Shown: positions 21,518 to 32,452 of the stretch, piece by piece
Numbering within the stretch: the stretch's first letter is position 1
Layout of the letters: each line of letters starts with the position of its first letter
Source: Tetrapyrgos nigripes
Lineage: Eukaryota; Basidiomycota; Agaricomycetes; Agaricales; Campanellaceae
Length of the DNA: 64,000 bases
Direction: 5' to 3'
Assembly: GCA_013368315.1 (NCBI GenBank)
Contig: JAACJM010000002.1
Coordinates: 124,001-188,000, forward strand
Made by a program: the position numbers and the translations under genes
The notes under the pieces: model-generated
Seen by the model: only the letters and a program-made list of their open reading frames with translations
The model's database searches: none
Told to the model about the DNA's origin: nothing

Positions 21518-22246
21518 ATATATATACAAGGGGTGTCCGGGAATGCGGACCGGCACACTCCGGAGGTCGGTCGGTCGAGTGGTCGAGGCCACTAAAAAAT
21601 TTTGGTGACTCAAAAATTTTCAAGGCTTTGAGGAGGAAATATGTGCAATTTTGAGTATTCTCAATGTTATAGTGATTTCTGAGACCCATATAACTTGCAA
21701 AACAGCTGTCAAAAGTGCGAAATAGCATAGGTGTCATATTACTGACTCTTGACTGAAGCCCGATGCATCGGGCTGACTTATTACTCTCTTCTGATTGGTG
21801 GAAAATTTCTACAATACCAATTGACATATATGCGTCGTGCTCTAGTTTCTTTCAAGCACATTGGAAGCATGATTAACTCGGACGAAGAACTCCCTGACCT
21901 TAACACTGTGAGTCTTCTTTCAGCATAACCCCAAGCGTAACCTCTGTCAATTATATCACTCATACTTATTACGTACTGTATACTATAGATTCCCATTGTC
22001 AATGGACATGCGAACTGTCCCTGTACAATGGTTCCCCGGGGATGGCGCTGTGAGGTATGCAAAGGAGAGAGGTCTTACAAGAGGCAGCAGTACTAGTGAC
22101 TGCAATCTGATGCATGGCTGCTTAGTCATATGACCCCACCTTCCATATATGGCAGGAGCGCTCGGTCGGTCGAGCCTCAGAGACCGTTAAAAAATTTTTA
22201 GGCATCGTGTAATAAAATAAAATTTCTGACCCCCCTTGTATATATA
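21518..22246. mobile_element. MITE with TATATATACAAGGGG ends, nested in the Helitron
   Basis: The left end ATATATATACAAGGGGTGTC and right end GACCCCCCTTGTATATATA are inverted copies differing by a few bases, flanked by TA runs as expected for TA-target elements. Subterminal GGTCGGTCGGTCGAG sequences followed by A/T tracts (TTAAAAAATTTTT) occur near both ends. It may contain a tiny spliced gene (21830-22096). Confidence 0.55.
21830..22096 (+). CDS. Putative 61-residue Cys-rich protein inside the MITE
   Basis: Exon 1 (21830-21907) encodes MRRALVSFKHIGSM...; an intron GTGAGTCTTC...ACTATAG (21908-21988) follows; exon 2 (21989-22096) ends KRQQY-stop. Exon 2 contains ANCPCTMVPRGWRCEVCKGE, a C-x-C then C-x2-C arrangement that could hold one zinc ion. 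No homologue is known to me. Both the splice and the cysteine spacing are visible, but expression is unknown. Confidence 0.35.
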
Positions 22247-22284
22247 CCATTCCGCACCGTATCCAAAGTCATTTAGTACCCGCC

Positions 22285-23532
22285 ATGACACTTTGTGATT
22301 CCCTTCGTCAAGCAGCTGCTTCTAGCCCCTGCTTTCTTGCACTTTCCGCTCAAAGGCTGAGTCAATTTTTAGAACGGCTGTCTGTGATCGAACTATGTTA
22401 TATACATCGTCATATTGATTGCAATGCTCCGAACAAGCTACTCAAACGTGTACGAGCTGAATTGATAGCCAATTTCATTGTTGACAATCTCGTTATTACT
22501 GATACTTTTCTGTTGCCCATCGCTGAACACGAGTACCATGCACACTATCTCTTTGTAGACCAGAAGCTTGGAGCAGGTTTCAACCATATTTTTGGTGAAA
22601 AGGTACTGTATGGTGTAATCCGACCTGGAATGATTAAGGATTATAATCATTGGCTTCTCAATCCTGACAATGCACATCTTATTACCCGTTCATTCAAGTC
22701 TCTGGACTCTATAGCCGAATTTATTACATCAATCCCAGTCAAAACCAGGACGACATACGGCGTCGTTGAATACCACGTTCATACACAAGATTTTCAAGGT
22801 CAATCAAACATCTTGTCGGATATCCTATCTCGTTTCTTTGTCGCTCGCTTCAAGCTGCTATCCAGTCTATCAAATGATGATCTAGCTCAAGTTTTTTTAT
22901 TTTACTTCCCTGGTACTCCTTGTTTTTCCTTCACGTCTGAAGATCGAGTTTCAGCTATCCGCAAACTGCTTGCTCATACATTTGGCTCAGTAACTGAAAT
23001 CTTGTTTGAATACGGTGAAGACAATCGTAGTATTTCGGATGCTGTACTGCAAATTTTACGTGCCCCCACTTTTGATCAAGTTGATATTTACATGCCAGAT
23101 TACTTGGATCAAAGAGAGCACTGGCCTCAGGAAATACCTATGTCTACAATATTGAGCTGCACGTCTGCTTACCGACAAAAAACAATCTATATCCCGGCTA
23201 AATGCTGTGCTTGCTGTGCTTGTGATGACTTTGAACATTCAGGTCAATACCTCGCTGTTTCGGATTTTCCTAGTCTTACACTTTTGAAACGGATTGATCC
23301 TTTTATCATCTCTCACGCTTCTCCGGATACTTTTACATATGCCGACTCCTCATTGAATGGCGCGTTGCTTTTGAAAAAAGGTGTGCTCTCTACTGATCAA
23401 GGTGTCAAAGTGTATTTATGCCATTCATGTCTCTCCTCCCTTTCGAAGAGCAGTTTACCAGCACTGTCACTTGCCAATAACTTGTATAGAAGTGAATTGC
23501 CATTTGAATTACGGGATTTAAACATCAAGTGA
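22285..23532 (+). CDS. Helitron-type protein, N-terminal region only (415 residues)
   Basis: A single uninterrupted frame. Its C-terminal third has the features of the region ahead of the Rep domain in agaricomycete Helitron proteins (DUF6570-like): TSAYRQKTIYIPAKCCACCA, then DPFIISHASPDTFTY, then LNGALLLKKGVLST, then a cysteine pair in VYLCHSCLSSLSK and LANNLYRSELPFELRDL. The frame ends right there with IK-stop, where full proteins continue into the Helitron-like N and PIF1-helicase domains. The N-terminal part also contains FNHIFGEKVLYGVIRPG, repeated in the decayed copy at 24.2 kb. It is intact over 1.2 kb, which is unusual for a fragment. Confidence 0.65.
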   Translation: MTLCDSLRQAAASSPCFLALSAQRLSQFLERLSVIELCYIHRHIDCNAPNKLLKRVRAELIANFIVDNLVITDTFLLPIAEHEYHAHYLFVDQKLGAGFNHIFGEKVLYGVIRPGMIKDYNHWLLNPDNAHLITRSFKSLDSIAEFITSIPVKTRTTYGVVEYHVHTQDFQGQSNILSDILSRFFVARFKLLSSLSNDDLAQVFLFYFPGTPCFSFTSEDRVSAIRKLLAHTFGSVTEILFEYGEDNRSISDAVLQILRAPTFDQVDIYMPDYLDQREHWPQEIPMSTILSCTSAYRQKTIYIPAKCCACCACDDFEHSGQYLAVSDFPSLTLLKRIDPFIISHASPDTFTYADSSLNGALLLKKGVLSTDQGVKVYLCHSCLSSLSKSSLPALSLANNLYRSELPFELRDLNIK

Positions 23533-23762
23533 AGCAAGTCTCAGTATATAAGGCGTGTCTGCCTATACTACGTGGAGTCAGGGGTGGCGCACCTGTGCGC
23601 CGTTGAGATTACACAGCCACTGGACCTGGACCTTGGGGTCGGTTCGGTCGGGTCAGGGGCCAAGAGGGTCATGGCCCGGACCGCGGCAACACTGTTATCT
23701 AGTTTGGATTTCAACATCTAGACGTCCAGGCCTAGACTCAGTTGGTATGTCACGTAGAAGTT

Positions 23763-24649
23763 TCCCCGACTCCGGACCGAAGGGACAGGAGGAGGGACGT
23801 GTCCCACCGATCGATCAACAAATTCGGGTTCTGAAAATTTAAACGGTGATTCCTGCATGAGGTCATTGTTTTCAGCGTTCCATTGCCTTCTACACTTTAC
23901 CACCATGACTCTCTCACAATGCCTCGGTCTTGCTGCCAGCGCGTGCCCATTATTCCTTGCTCAACGTTGTCAGAGCTCTTGCAACTTTTGTCTGCTATCG
24001 ACCTATTGCATCTCCACCAGCGTGTAGTAGACCATACAGCTCTGAACAAGCAATCTAAAATATTGAGAGCTCGTTTCAAAGCCGATGTTATTGCCGAAAA
24101 GCTACTTTATTCAGAGAATTTCGTCTACAGCTTTCTTGTTTGCTCACGAATATGAAGCAAAGTGTCAAGTAATGGACCGTGCTTTCGGTGAGGGCTTTTG
24201 TCGTCTGTTCGGTGAAAAGGTTTTATATTCAATGGTTCAGTCTGGGTGCTGTCAGAACTGATCAATTCATTCTGACTCCGGATGTAACCAACAATCATCA
24301 CAAATCCTAATTTTTGATCCCATTGATTTGTATCGACTGCAGTTTTTGGAGGAATGAGATTGGTGGCCTGAGTTTGAAGACATGGAGAGTAATGGTCCTA
24401 TACTGCGGAGTGTTAATTGGTCAATTGCGTGGGCTGCTTTATGGTGCATGAGTGGAAATGTTTTTGGAGCTACGCTGCTAGTAGTGAGTACTAGTACTGT
24501 CAGGGTCCAGGGAACTTGCATATACGTCTGACCCAGTTTAACACCATGACCGAATGACTTGATTTTCGAACCTCAACTTGATGAACTGCTGCTGAGTTCA
24601 ATTGGGCTTACAACGGAGTCAGGGACTGGCGCACAAGTTGCGCCGCTAA
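23763..24649 (+). mobile_element. Second, shorter Helitron-like copy with decayed gene
   Basis: It starts TCCCCGACTCCGGACCG and ends with a hairpin GGCGCACAAGTTGCGCC (24628-24644) followed by GCTAAG (a CTRR-type end). It carries a frameshifted relative of the 415-residue protein: MTLSQCLGLAASACPLF, then LSAIDLLHLHQRVVD, then FCRLFGEKVLYSMVQSG. Only about 0.36 kb of that gene is recognisable. Confidence 0.5.
23905..24260 (+). pseudogene. Decayed copy of the Helitron N-terminal protein
   Basis: MTLSQCLGLAASACPLF aligns with the start of the 415-residue protein (MTLCDSLRQAAASSPCF). The reading then moves to another frame for LSAIDLLHLHQRVVDHTALN and again for AHEYEAKCQVMDRAF and FGEKVLYSM. At least two frameshifts are present. 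Confidence 0.6.
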
Positions 24650-25118
24650 GAATTGAAAAAGAACGGCTGGAACCGAGCCCAGTGCTGGGCTTTGACAGTT
24701 GGAGCTTGAAATATTAGACCATCGTAGACGCGCACCAGCGTGTCACAACTTCAACTTGTCGTTGTCCGTCCGCCCTGACTGGAGTGTTCCTCAGACGTCG
24801 GTGCACCTCGGACGTTCTATCTCGAACACAGTGCTCCAAATCTAGATTGGATGGCGACCTCGCCAAGAAGCTAAAGCCTAATACTTGACCCACCCTGCCC
24901 GGCCCTGGGCCGAAGACTTGAAGACTTTGCAAAGGCTTGGTCTCTGATAGCTTGGTGATGGTCTGCAAGCTTTGACTTCTCTGTGACTGTGAAGGCAACG
25001 GTATTCATGAAATATGCACCGTCTAATTGGCTGAGCCATTGACAGGTTGAGCCAGGTCCAACGAGTACCTTCACAATCACCATCATCACAGCGCATTACG
25101 GATGTCGTTGAGTATGCC

Positions 25119-25125
25119 TATAAAT
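25119..25125 (+). promoter_or_regulatory. TATA box of the ZIP transporter gene
   Basis: TATAAAT lies 61 bp upstream of the ATG at 25180. This supports that start rather than an in-frame ATG at 25102, which would place the TATA box inside the coding region. Confidence 0.45.
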
Positions 25126-25179
25126 TTGGCAATCCCATCCCATCCATTCCATTCTCTTCTTATTCCTGCTATTCAAGAC

Positions 25180-28100
25180 ATGTCCCAATTCCCCGCACTC
25201 GATGCAGAGGAAGAAAGCCTCAACTGTGGCTCAGGAGGAGGTGCCGATACGTACTTCAGTCTGCGTGTAGGGTCAATATTTATCATTGGGATTGGGTCAA
25301 CCCTTGGCGCCTTGCTTCCCGTGCTCGCGAGGAGGAGTACCTGGGTGAAAGTGCCGAAGAGTCTGTTTGAGTGCGTGGTTTCCTTTTTTTTTTTCATTTC
25401 TCTGCGAGCCTCTGTCTGACTGTCATTGTCACCAATGTTATTAGCTTTGCAAAGTATTTCGGATCTGGTGTCATCGTAAGAAACTCTTTTGCCCAACTTT
25501 CTCCTCCAGCTAATACATATTCATTTTGCAGATTGCTACTGCTTTTATTCACCTTCTCTCTCCTGCTCTCGAAGCACTCGAGTCGGAATGTCTTTCCGAA
25601 GGATGGCACGATTACGTGGGTACCTTTCATAATCCCAGTCTATACTTGCTTGATAACCAGGTTCCTGTCATATTTAGCCTTATGCTTTGGCACTCTGCAT
25701 GCTCAGCATCTTCTTAATCTTTATTCTAGAATTCATGACCTTTCGCTGGGGCACCTCTAAACTATCCAGAGCCGGGACTCAATACGATGCACATGGTCAT
25801 GCTCAGGCTATCAGTTCACATGCCAGCCATGGTCCTGAAGGTGCTGTCACCGAAACGAGGAAAACTGTCGATTGGGATGAAGAGTCTCACAGGCCGCCGA
25901 CTCGGGCACTCGACTTGGCTTGGGCTCAGGTCATCGGAGTCGCTGTTCTCGAGTTTGGAGTCATTCTTCACAGGTGAGCATGGCCTTCTTGGACGTTGTC
26001 TTTTCTGTCAGGAGTGACGTGATTCTGAATAGATATCACTCACGTCTATGCTAGTGTCTTGATTGGTCTTACTCTTGCTGTCGACGAAGATTTCATCGTT
26101 CTTTTCGTTGTCGTCGTGTTCCACCGTGTAGGGCTCCTACCGGATTGGATTCGAGTCGGATTCGGATGTATCCGCTCGGATGACAGTCCTCAAAGACACC
26201 AATCCGCATCGCCAGATAGGATCCGAATATCCGTCGGATGATCGCTGGATGAGTGCTCAAATTTTTGGTACTGTACGAGAATTAACTAGAAAATTGGTAT
26301 TACACTACCTTGGTTTATACGTATCAGTAAGGGCACCTTCAAAAATCAGTATACTACGATGAATCATCAGCTCTCCACTAGTCTCTGCACTAAGTGAATG
26401 CCTATGCAAGCCAATCAGATCCTTCCCAACACTAAGGGTACGCTCGACACAGACAGAAGACCCTTTAGAAACCCCATGAGTACTCGCATCCACATAAACA
26501 CCAAGGACAAAGACATACCAGGGATAGCAAGAACATCTCGAGCATAGGCAGCCAACCTTGGGAAATCCTTGCCGTTTTGCTTCCAAAAAATCAGGCAATC
26601 CTCGTTACCATGTCAAGTCCCAAGGTAACAAGTGTACTCTTGCTCAACTGACTCGGCGGCACTTGGTTCACGAGCAGTAGAGCCTAGCAATGACTCATCG
26701 TTAAAGAGGTCGTTGAAAGATTTCGATTTTGTATTGGAAACGGAAGGGGTAAATGCGGCAGAAGCTGCAGGGGTTGTGGTGGAGTTGATGACATGGTCAA
26801 ATGAGGCTAGACAAGTCTTGAACGCAGTGTCCATTTCCTGATGCCACGACGTGGTAAAGAGGTCTGGGTTAGCATTGAAAAGTTTGTGTTTGAGACGCTG
26901 GTCAAGGACTGGAATAAAAATAGGTAAGACAGAAAGATATTTGATAGCAAGGGATCAAATACATACCTGCTGCAGCATAATAATACTCAGACTCATAAGT
27001 AGACTTATCAAAATACTTTTCCAACTTCTCTTTACACGCAACAAGCCCTGCCCTTACACTCGCATTCTTCTTCGCGGTTTCAGACTGCATAAAGTTGTTG
27101 ACAGCCTTTATAAGCTTGACATAGATGAGCAGAGAGGCCGAGAGTGTAGGAAATAAGCCAGACGACATCTTCTCTGAGCATTCTCGAAATATCTGCACAA
27201 GTGTTGGTCATTAAAATGGAAAGTGGTTATTGTCATCAATGCAAACGTACCTCAAGAAACTTGACAATCACTTCTACTACGTCCCATTCTTCACTAGAGA
27301 TCTTGTACTTCTTGTAGAGGTCATTCCGATTGCATAGCTCATCAATTGCCTAGAGAACCACATCAGAAGATGCTTTGAATAATCACGAAGCCTGTGAGAG
27401 TAGTAATACCTTGCGTAGGTCTTTAGCTCGTTTAACCATGAAGTATGTCGAGTTCCATCTAGTGACGACGTCGAGTATAAGGTTGAGGAGCACTAATTTA
27501 TCCTCTGGGCTCAAGGCATTGACGATACTGATGGTCTTGCGGAACTCCTCAGAACGCTGCGGCGACGAACGTGTCAACTTCGAAATGTGACAGATCTAGA
27601 AAGAATTGCAATTGAGTTATCAAGGCACGTTTAAGGAGGCTGTGCACATACCTTTTGGACGACAACTGTCACATCGACTCCATCGTTGTCCTGAGCTCCC
27701 AGCAGCTGCTCATCTGACCTCCCAACAATATCCTCATCTTGGACAACAACTTCTTCTGCCATCTCTTCATTTAGCCCAGCAGGAACCTCCACCTGATTTG
27801 GGTCAATATCACCCTCCTCAGCAGCCTTCAGCTCAATCAAGAATGCACGGACTGCAAGATGAATTGCGTGAGGGAGACAACGAACTGTCATCTCATCAGA
27901 GTCGTAGAAGGTATGTTTACTTACATCATTGAGGATTGATGCAAGTTCCTGATGAAGAGTGTCGTTATTACTAGCGTTATCAGCTGCGAGGGCACTGAAC
28001 TGTGAAAGACAGTTGGTAAGCATTGCAAAGAAACAGCGACTCAGTTTACATATTAACACACCTGGTCCACTAGATCATACTCTAGTATCTTCTTTGCGAG

Positions 28101-30114
28101 CAACTCTGCCATGTTTTTTCCAGTATGTGGTCCTTTTAGGTGTGGAAAGTCTAACAACACTGATGCCATTTCCCAATCCTCTGTGATCCAGCAGATGACA
28201 ATTGCCAGGTACGCCAAGTTATTGTTCGATGTCCATGCATCTGCGGCGAATGCTTTCTTGCCCGGTGCTTTCTGTTATGGATTACAGTGAGTGACTCTGA
28301 GCCTCTCCTTTCATAATAAGGCTAACCTTGAGATATTCCTTCAATCTTTTCTCCGCCTCCTGAAACTCTCCATGAATACGATGCTTTGCTGCATCTGCCT
28401 TTATCAACTTAGCACTGTATCCAGGCCGCAAATGAGTAACATATCGACGGAAAGCGACATGCTCGACATCAGTAAAAGCACCACTTTTCAAGACTATCCA
28501 CTCAGACAGCAGCCGGTCAGCCATGGGAACATCAAAAGCCTGTTGAGGTTAAGGTGAGCAAGCTTATTTGATGACCAGTTGACGAAACACTCACTCTGTC
28601 TGCCCATGCATGCAATGTAGGTTGCTGTGTAGTTCCTTCCCCGGGAGCTGCAGTCCGATTAGGATAGCGAGCTGCAACATCCTCAGCATCCCGAGCCTTC
28701 CAGACATTGGTATGTTTTGTTTTGAAATGGTTGAGAAAGTTTGACGTTGATCCTTTCCCATTTAGTTTCCACTGCCACTTTGACTGCTTCGACTCAGGGC
28801 ATAGCGCACAAGCCATTTCACATGATACCAACTTCACGCCATCGTCAACGTGCACAGGGTCTCGCATGATCAAGAACGTATAGGCCAGGGAGTCCTTGGT
28901 TCTGAACTGAGGATGATCTGCAACACATGAAGACATAGGACGGCCAGGCATATGAAGCCGATGAGCAAGCTTTGTGGCCACGGTTTCTTCATTGTCTACC
29001 TCAATAACTGTGGTAGTAGGTGTGGGAACGGGATTGACAGGTGGGGGAGTAGAATTAGCAGGTGTGGGAGTAGAATTAATGGGTGTGAGAGTAGGAGTGC
29101 GGTTAACGAATGTGGGGGTAGCAGTAGGATTTGGGGCAGGTTGAATAGTATCAGTGGTAGGTTCTCTTGTTGTACCCGAAGAACTAGCCGTTGACTTCTT
29201 GTTCTTTTTCGAAGTCTTGGCCTTTTGAGAATCATGAGGCTGACTTGATGCGGCAGTGTCGTCATCAGCGTCAGGGCGTTCTTTTCGCTCGGTTTGGCGT
29301 TTAGAGCTGTCGGGGAGGATGAGAGCAGGGTCTGGGCGGTCGTGCTCAGGCATAGTGAGGAGACTAGGTGGCAATGGGATTTTCTTTTTCTTTTTTTCAA
29401 AATTTTTCTACATTTCGGTACTGTAATCTTAGGCAATAGTAGAACTGTATAGTACTTCGGAGATTGCCGCACCTGTGTGACCATCCGCCGATTATCGTCG
29501 GATTGGTCGGATGGCATCCGTCGGTTGGTGAGGTCCAAGACAGAGCATCCGCCATCCGAATCCGAGTGACTATCGCTCGGATATTCGGATGGCATCCGAT
29601 CGGGTAGGAGCCCTACCACCGTGTGTCTCCTCTCTCTGCGTTTCCTTCCTCTCCTCAATTCACTGATTATCGTCATCCCAGAAACATTCGAAGGTCTCGG
29701 ACTGGGCTCTCGTCTTGCATTCATGAAATTTCCAGGACATCCCTTGTATGAACGATTGGTTCCAATTCTTGGAGCCATCATGTATGGCATCACCACACCC
29801 GTCGGGATCGCTGTCGGTCTGGGTGTACGCACGACTTATAATCCTGGCAGTACCACCGCATCTATCGTCAGTGGTGTAATGGACGCTTTCAGTGCTGGAA
29901 TTTTGATGTATACCGGCTTGGTTGAGGTCAGTTTGGCTTTGGGTGCCAAGGTTTTATTTGATCTGACCCGCGCCGCATTTCATGTTAGCTCCTCGCCCAC
30001 GACTTCTTGTTCAGCAAGGAGATGTTGAATGCTTCGAATGGGAAATTGGCGTATGCTATTGGTTCAATGTTGCTCGGATGTGCGCTGATGGCTTTGTTGG
30101 GCCGGTGGGCTTAG
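25180..30114 (+). CDS. ZIP-family zinc/iron transporter with a 3.5 kb hAT in intron 5
   Basis: Exons: 25180-25370, 25445-25475, 25532-25615, 25678-25973, 26055-26125, 29682-29926 and 29989-30114. The start is MSQFPALDAEEESLNCGSGG. Membrane segments and hallmarks follow: RVGSIFIIGIGSTLGALLPV, FAKYFGSGVIIATAFIHLLS (metal-site His), a His-rich cytosolic loop (YDAHGHAQAISSHASHG), VLEFGVILHSVLIGLTLAV, FHQTFEGLGLGSRL, and a C-terminal helix ending ALLGRWA. Known relatives (Zrt1/2 type) import Zn(II) or Fe(II) across the plasma membrane. Intron 5 (26126-29681) is 3556 bp; removing the hAT and one target copy leaves 61 bp, a normal length here. All exons stay in frame, so the gene may still be functional if the long intron is removed. 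Confidence 0.85.
26121..29623. mobile_element. hAT element 2 (26129-29615), 3.49 kb, with perfect 8-bp target duplication
   Basis: The ends TAGGGCTCCTACC (26129) and GGTAGGAGCCCTA (ending 29615) are inverted repeats, followed inward by TCGGATTCGGATG-like subterminal repeats. CCACCGTG flanks both sides (26121-26128 and 29616-29623). The element holds a nearly complete transposase gene on minus. It is inserted three bases into intron 5 of the ZIP gene, in the antisense orientation relative to it. Confidence 0.92.
26305..29353 (-). pseudogene. hAT transposase, nearly complete, one in-frame stop
   Basis: The start is MPEHDRPDPALILPD, followed by a Pro/Thr-rich region. A BED-type zinc finger follows (CEMACALCPESKQSKWQWKL ... 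FLNHFKTKH). The RNase H-like core comes next (KKAFAADAWTSNNNLAYLAI, ALAADNASNNDTL, VRCLPHAIHLAVRAFL, DVVTRWNSTYFM). The C-terminal hAT dimerisation region is split: CYLGT, then an in-frame TGA at 26613-26615, then HGNEDCLIFWKQNGKDFPRL and, in the last exon, GSSVCVERTLSVGKDLIGL. Many short introns separate the exons. Apart from the stop codon the gene looks recent; the element is probably no longer autonomous. Confidence 0.8.
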
Positions 30115-30240
30115 AATCGTGGCTGTTTCTTTCTGGTGTGCTTTCACGATCTTGATTTTGTAACGATAAAAAAGCAGATGTTAGTAGAATGAACGAATAA
30201 CGTGTACAGACTGCAGTTAATTCATATGTATACAAGGGTC

Positions 30241-32452
30241 CTACAAAACTTCTGGACGGGACAACACTTCCTGCATAATCTCGTCTCTCGCTTGTTGTAT
30301 GAGTGCTTCTGAGTCAGGGAATCGAGGGCTTGCGGTGAATTGGAAGGGAGGTGGTCGTCTGCGAGAACCCACTCAGTCTTTGGGCAGAGGTGAAGAAAGT
30401 GCATATGAACTTACGTGAAAATACCGTTTGCTTCTTCTGCATCGACATCTGGCACAACAGGCTGTCCCTTGCTGTCCTTCAAAGGTTCCAACTTCATCGT
30501 CCATAATACGGTTGCCATTTGGATGAACAGGCTGTTATTGGCAACATAACGACCAGCACACGTCCTGAAGATAGTTTTGTAAACGAAAATAGTTGGTTCG
30601 CATTCCAGAAGCCTAGTACTGAGGTACTGACCTTTGGCCGAAGCCATAAGTGACGTGACCCTCATTTGTTTCGTCCTTAAGATGACTGTTTTGATCAAGA
30701 TGTCTTTCAGGACGGAAGTTGTCTCCATCTAGGCCGTAGACATCCGGATCGCGGTTAATGGCCCTACAGAACGACGGACGTCAGAAGAATTGGGGATGCG
30801 AATGGAATAGTTGGACTAAGGAGGTGGTCATACCATATACAAGGGATACACATCGTTCCTTTGGGTATGAAGTAACCATCGTAGAAGTCATCCTGTCGAA
30901 GGTGAATTTGTCTACCCTTTACATCAGGTACAGACACAGAAAACTCACCTCAATCGGTATGTGTGGAAGGCCAGTCGGTACGGCAGGTCTCCATCTCAAT
31001 ATCTGATGCAAAATGCTTTAATGAAGAGATCTAGATTTAATATTAGCATCCAGACGCACCTCTTTGAGTATAGCTTGAATATATGGAAGATGTTTCAAAT
31101 CCGAAAAGGACGGGAGTCTCGAAGACCCGACGACTCTGTCCAGTTCATCTTGGGCTCGTTTCTGTGTTTCTGGAAAGAGTATCATGCTAAAGATGAACCA
31201 TAGCATGGTGGTGGCTGTCTATTCGACTCTGATCAATACAAAGTATAAAGCGTTTACCAATCATTTACCGTTTCGTGGCCTGCAGAACTACACAGAGTAA
31301 GAGATTGATTAGTGCAACATTTCCTTACTGAGTATAAACCCACTATAAAGCCCCAGCAAGCCATGCACAATCTGAATCCGACATATTCTGCTTCGTCTGA
31401 TTTTCTGACAGCGTTACGCAGAAGCTGGGATACTGCTCATGACCGCTTGCCTATATGCATTCAAATCAGTGACCATAATGATAAAGCCTAAATCTATGAT
31501 CAGACGACTTACGACTTTCTTCTTGACTTCGAGGAACATCTCTTCAAATCTTGAGGTAAATCTCTTGAACTCCCGCTGCGCTTCTTGCTTCCACTGCGAC
31601 AGACATAGAGGGAGCTTCTCAAGTATGGGAAGTATGTCCACTATGTAATTACCAGGGATCGCGACCTTCGCTATACGGTCGACGAAGCTGTTCATGAAGA
31701 CGACGGAAGGATCGTCGAGGGATTGGAGAGGAGGCTTGTCGTAAATCATGGATAGAGCGATTGAAGACGAAGTCCTGGTAAGAGACTGGTTAATAACGGG
31801 GGCATCTGATTGCTATGCGACTGACCTTTCGACGTGCGATCTCCAAAGATCAGCCTCGTTGAGAATCCCGTGGGCCAAGATGATGCTTTCATTCGCCTGT
31901 GTGCGTCGAAAATTGCTCGAAGCTTTGATTCCCATTGCATGATCCGTGGCACGACGCATCTTCCGCCATCTGCAGGAGAAGACGAGGACGATGAACATCC
32001 GTAAGACGCTAAGAACCACTCCTCTGTTCGACTAACCGTTCACCAGGACGAATAAAGGCGATATTGGAATTTCCAGTAGTTTCTTCTAGCACAATGAATC
32101 GATGACGATCGCAATATTTCGAGGATCGACCGACAAGTAGGTCTTCTGCAGCTTTCTTTGAATTAAGGATAACCATCGATTGACCAGCCACGTTGAGATA
32201 GGTAATTGGGCCTGAAAGACGTGTCATGATAGAGGGATGAGAACCTTATCAGTTTGGAGCTCATTGCGACGTACCGTACACCTTTCCCCATTTTGTAAAA
32301 GTGTGCCAGGGCTTCACTGTGTCAAGCTGCAGCGCATTTCCTAGGATAGGTATTCCACGAGGACCTGGAGGGTACCGATGTCTGGGTCGTTTGAGGAGAT
32401 AGAGGCCCGAAAGCACTACCAGGACAAGAGCAAGAATATCCCATTGAGGCAT
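30241..32452 (-). CDS. Cytochrome P450 monooxygenase
   Basis: It starts with an N-terminal membrane anchor ([20 protein letters not shown]) and the proline-rich hinge [14 protein letters not shown]. Further motifs: I-helix AGHETT split by an intron ([15 protein letters not shown]), ExxR in AILKEILRWRP, PERF-type DNFRPERHL, and the heme loop YGFGQRTCAGR whose Cys binds the iron. The C-terminus reads PEVL-stop after an exon with [13 protein letters not shown]. About ten exons, all joinable with GT-AG introns and no stop. It acts as an ER-bound monooxygenase with a P450 reductase. I cannot assign a CYP family or substrate. Confidence 0.88.

Larger units (their letters stand above)
20876..23610 (+). 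mobile_element. Helitron-like insertion inside hAT element 1
   Basis: The proposed 5-prime end TCCCCAACTCCGACCGGAGG resembles the start of the second copy at 23763 (TCCCCGACTCCGGACCG). The 3-prime end has the hairpin GGCGCACCTGTGCGCC (23586-23601, 6-bp stem) and then GTTGAG, the counterpart of GCTAAG in the second copy. Between them lies one frame coding for the N-terminal part of a Helitron-type protein. No Rep or helicase domain is present. Boundaries are inferred by comparing the two copies and are approximate. Confidence 0.55.
20076..23702. mobile_element. hAT element 1 (20084-23694) with perfect 8-bp target duplication
   Basis: Terminal inverted repeats CAGTGTTGCCGCGGTCCGG (20084) and CCGGACCGCGGCAACACTG (ending 23694). 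The flanks TTATCTAG at 20076-20083 and 23695-23702 are identical, the 8-bp duplication expected for hAT. Subterminal GGTCCGGGTCCGGTCC and GACCCTCGACCCGG motifs are at both ends. The interior has only the N-terminal exons of a transposase gene (minus, about 20289-20611); the rest has been replaced by a Helitron-like insertion that itself holds a MITE. Confidence 0.9.

Noticed and set aside
25102..25419. Upstream in-frame ATG of the ZIP gene
   Set aside because: The TATA box at 25119 would then lie inside the coding region; 25180 is the better start.
28996..29832. 278-residue minus ORF spanning the right end of hAT 2
   Set aside because: It runs across the transposon end into ZIP sequence in the wrong strand and frame; a shadow of the transposase and ZIP exons.
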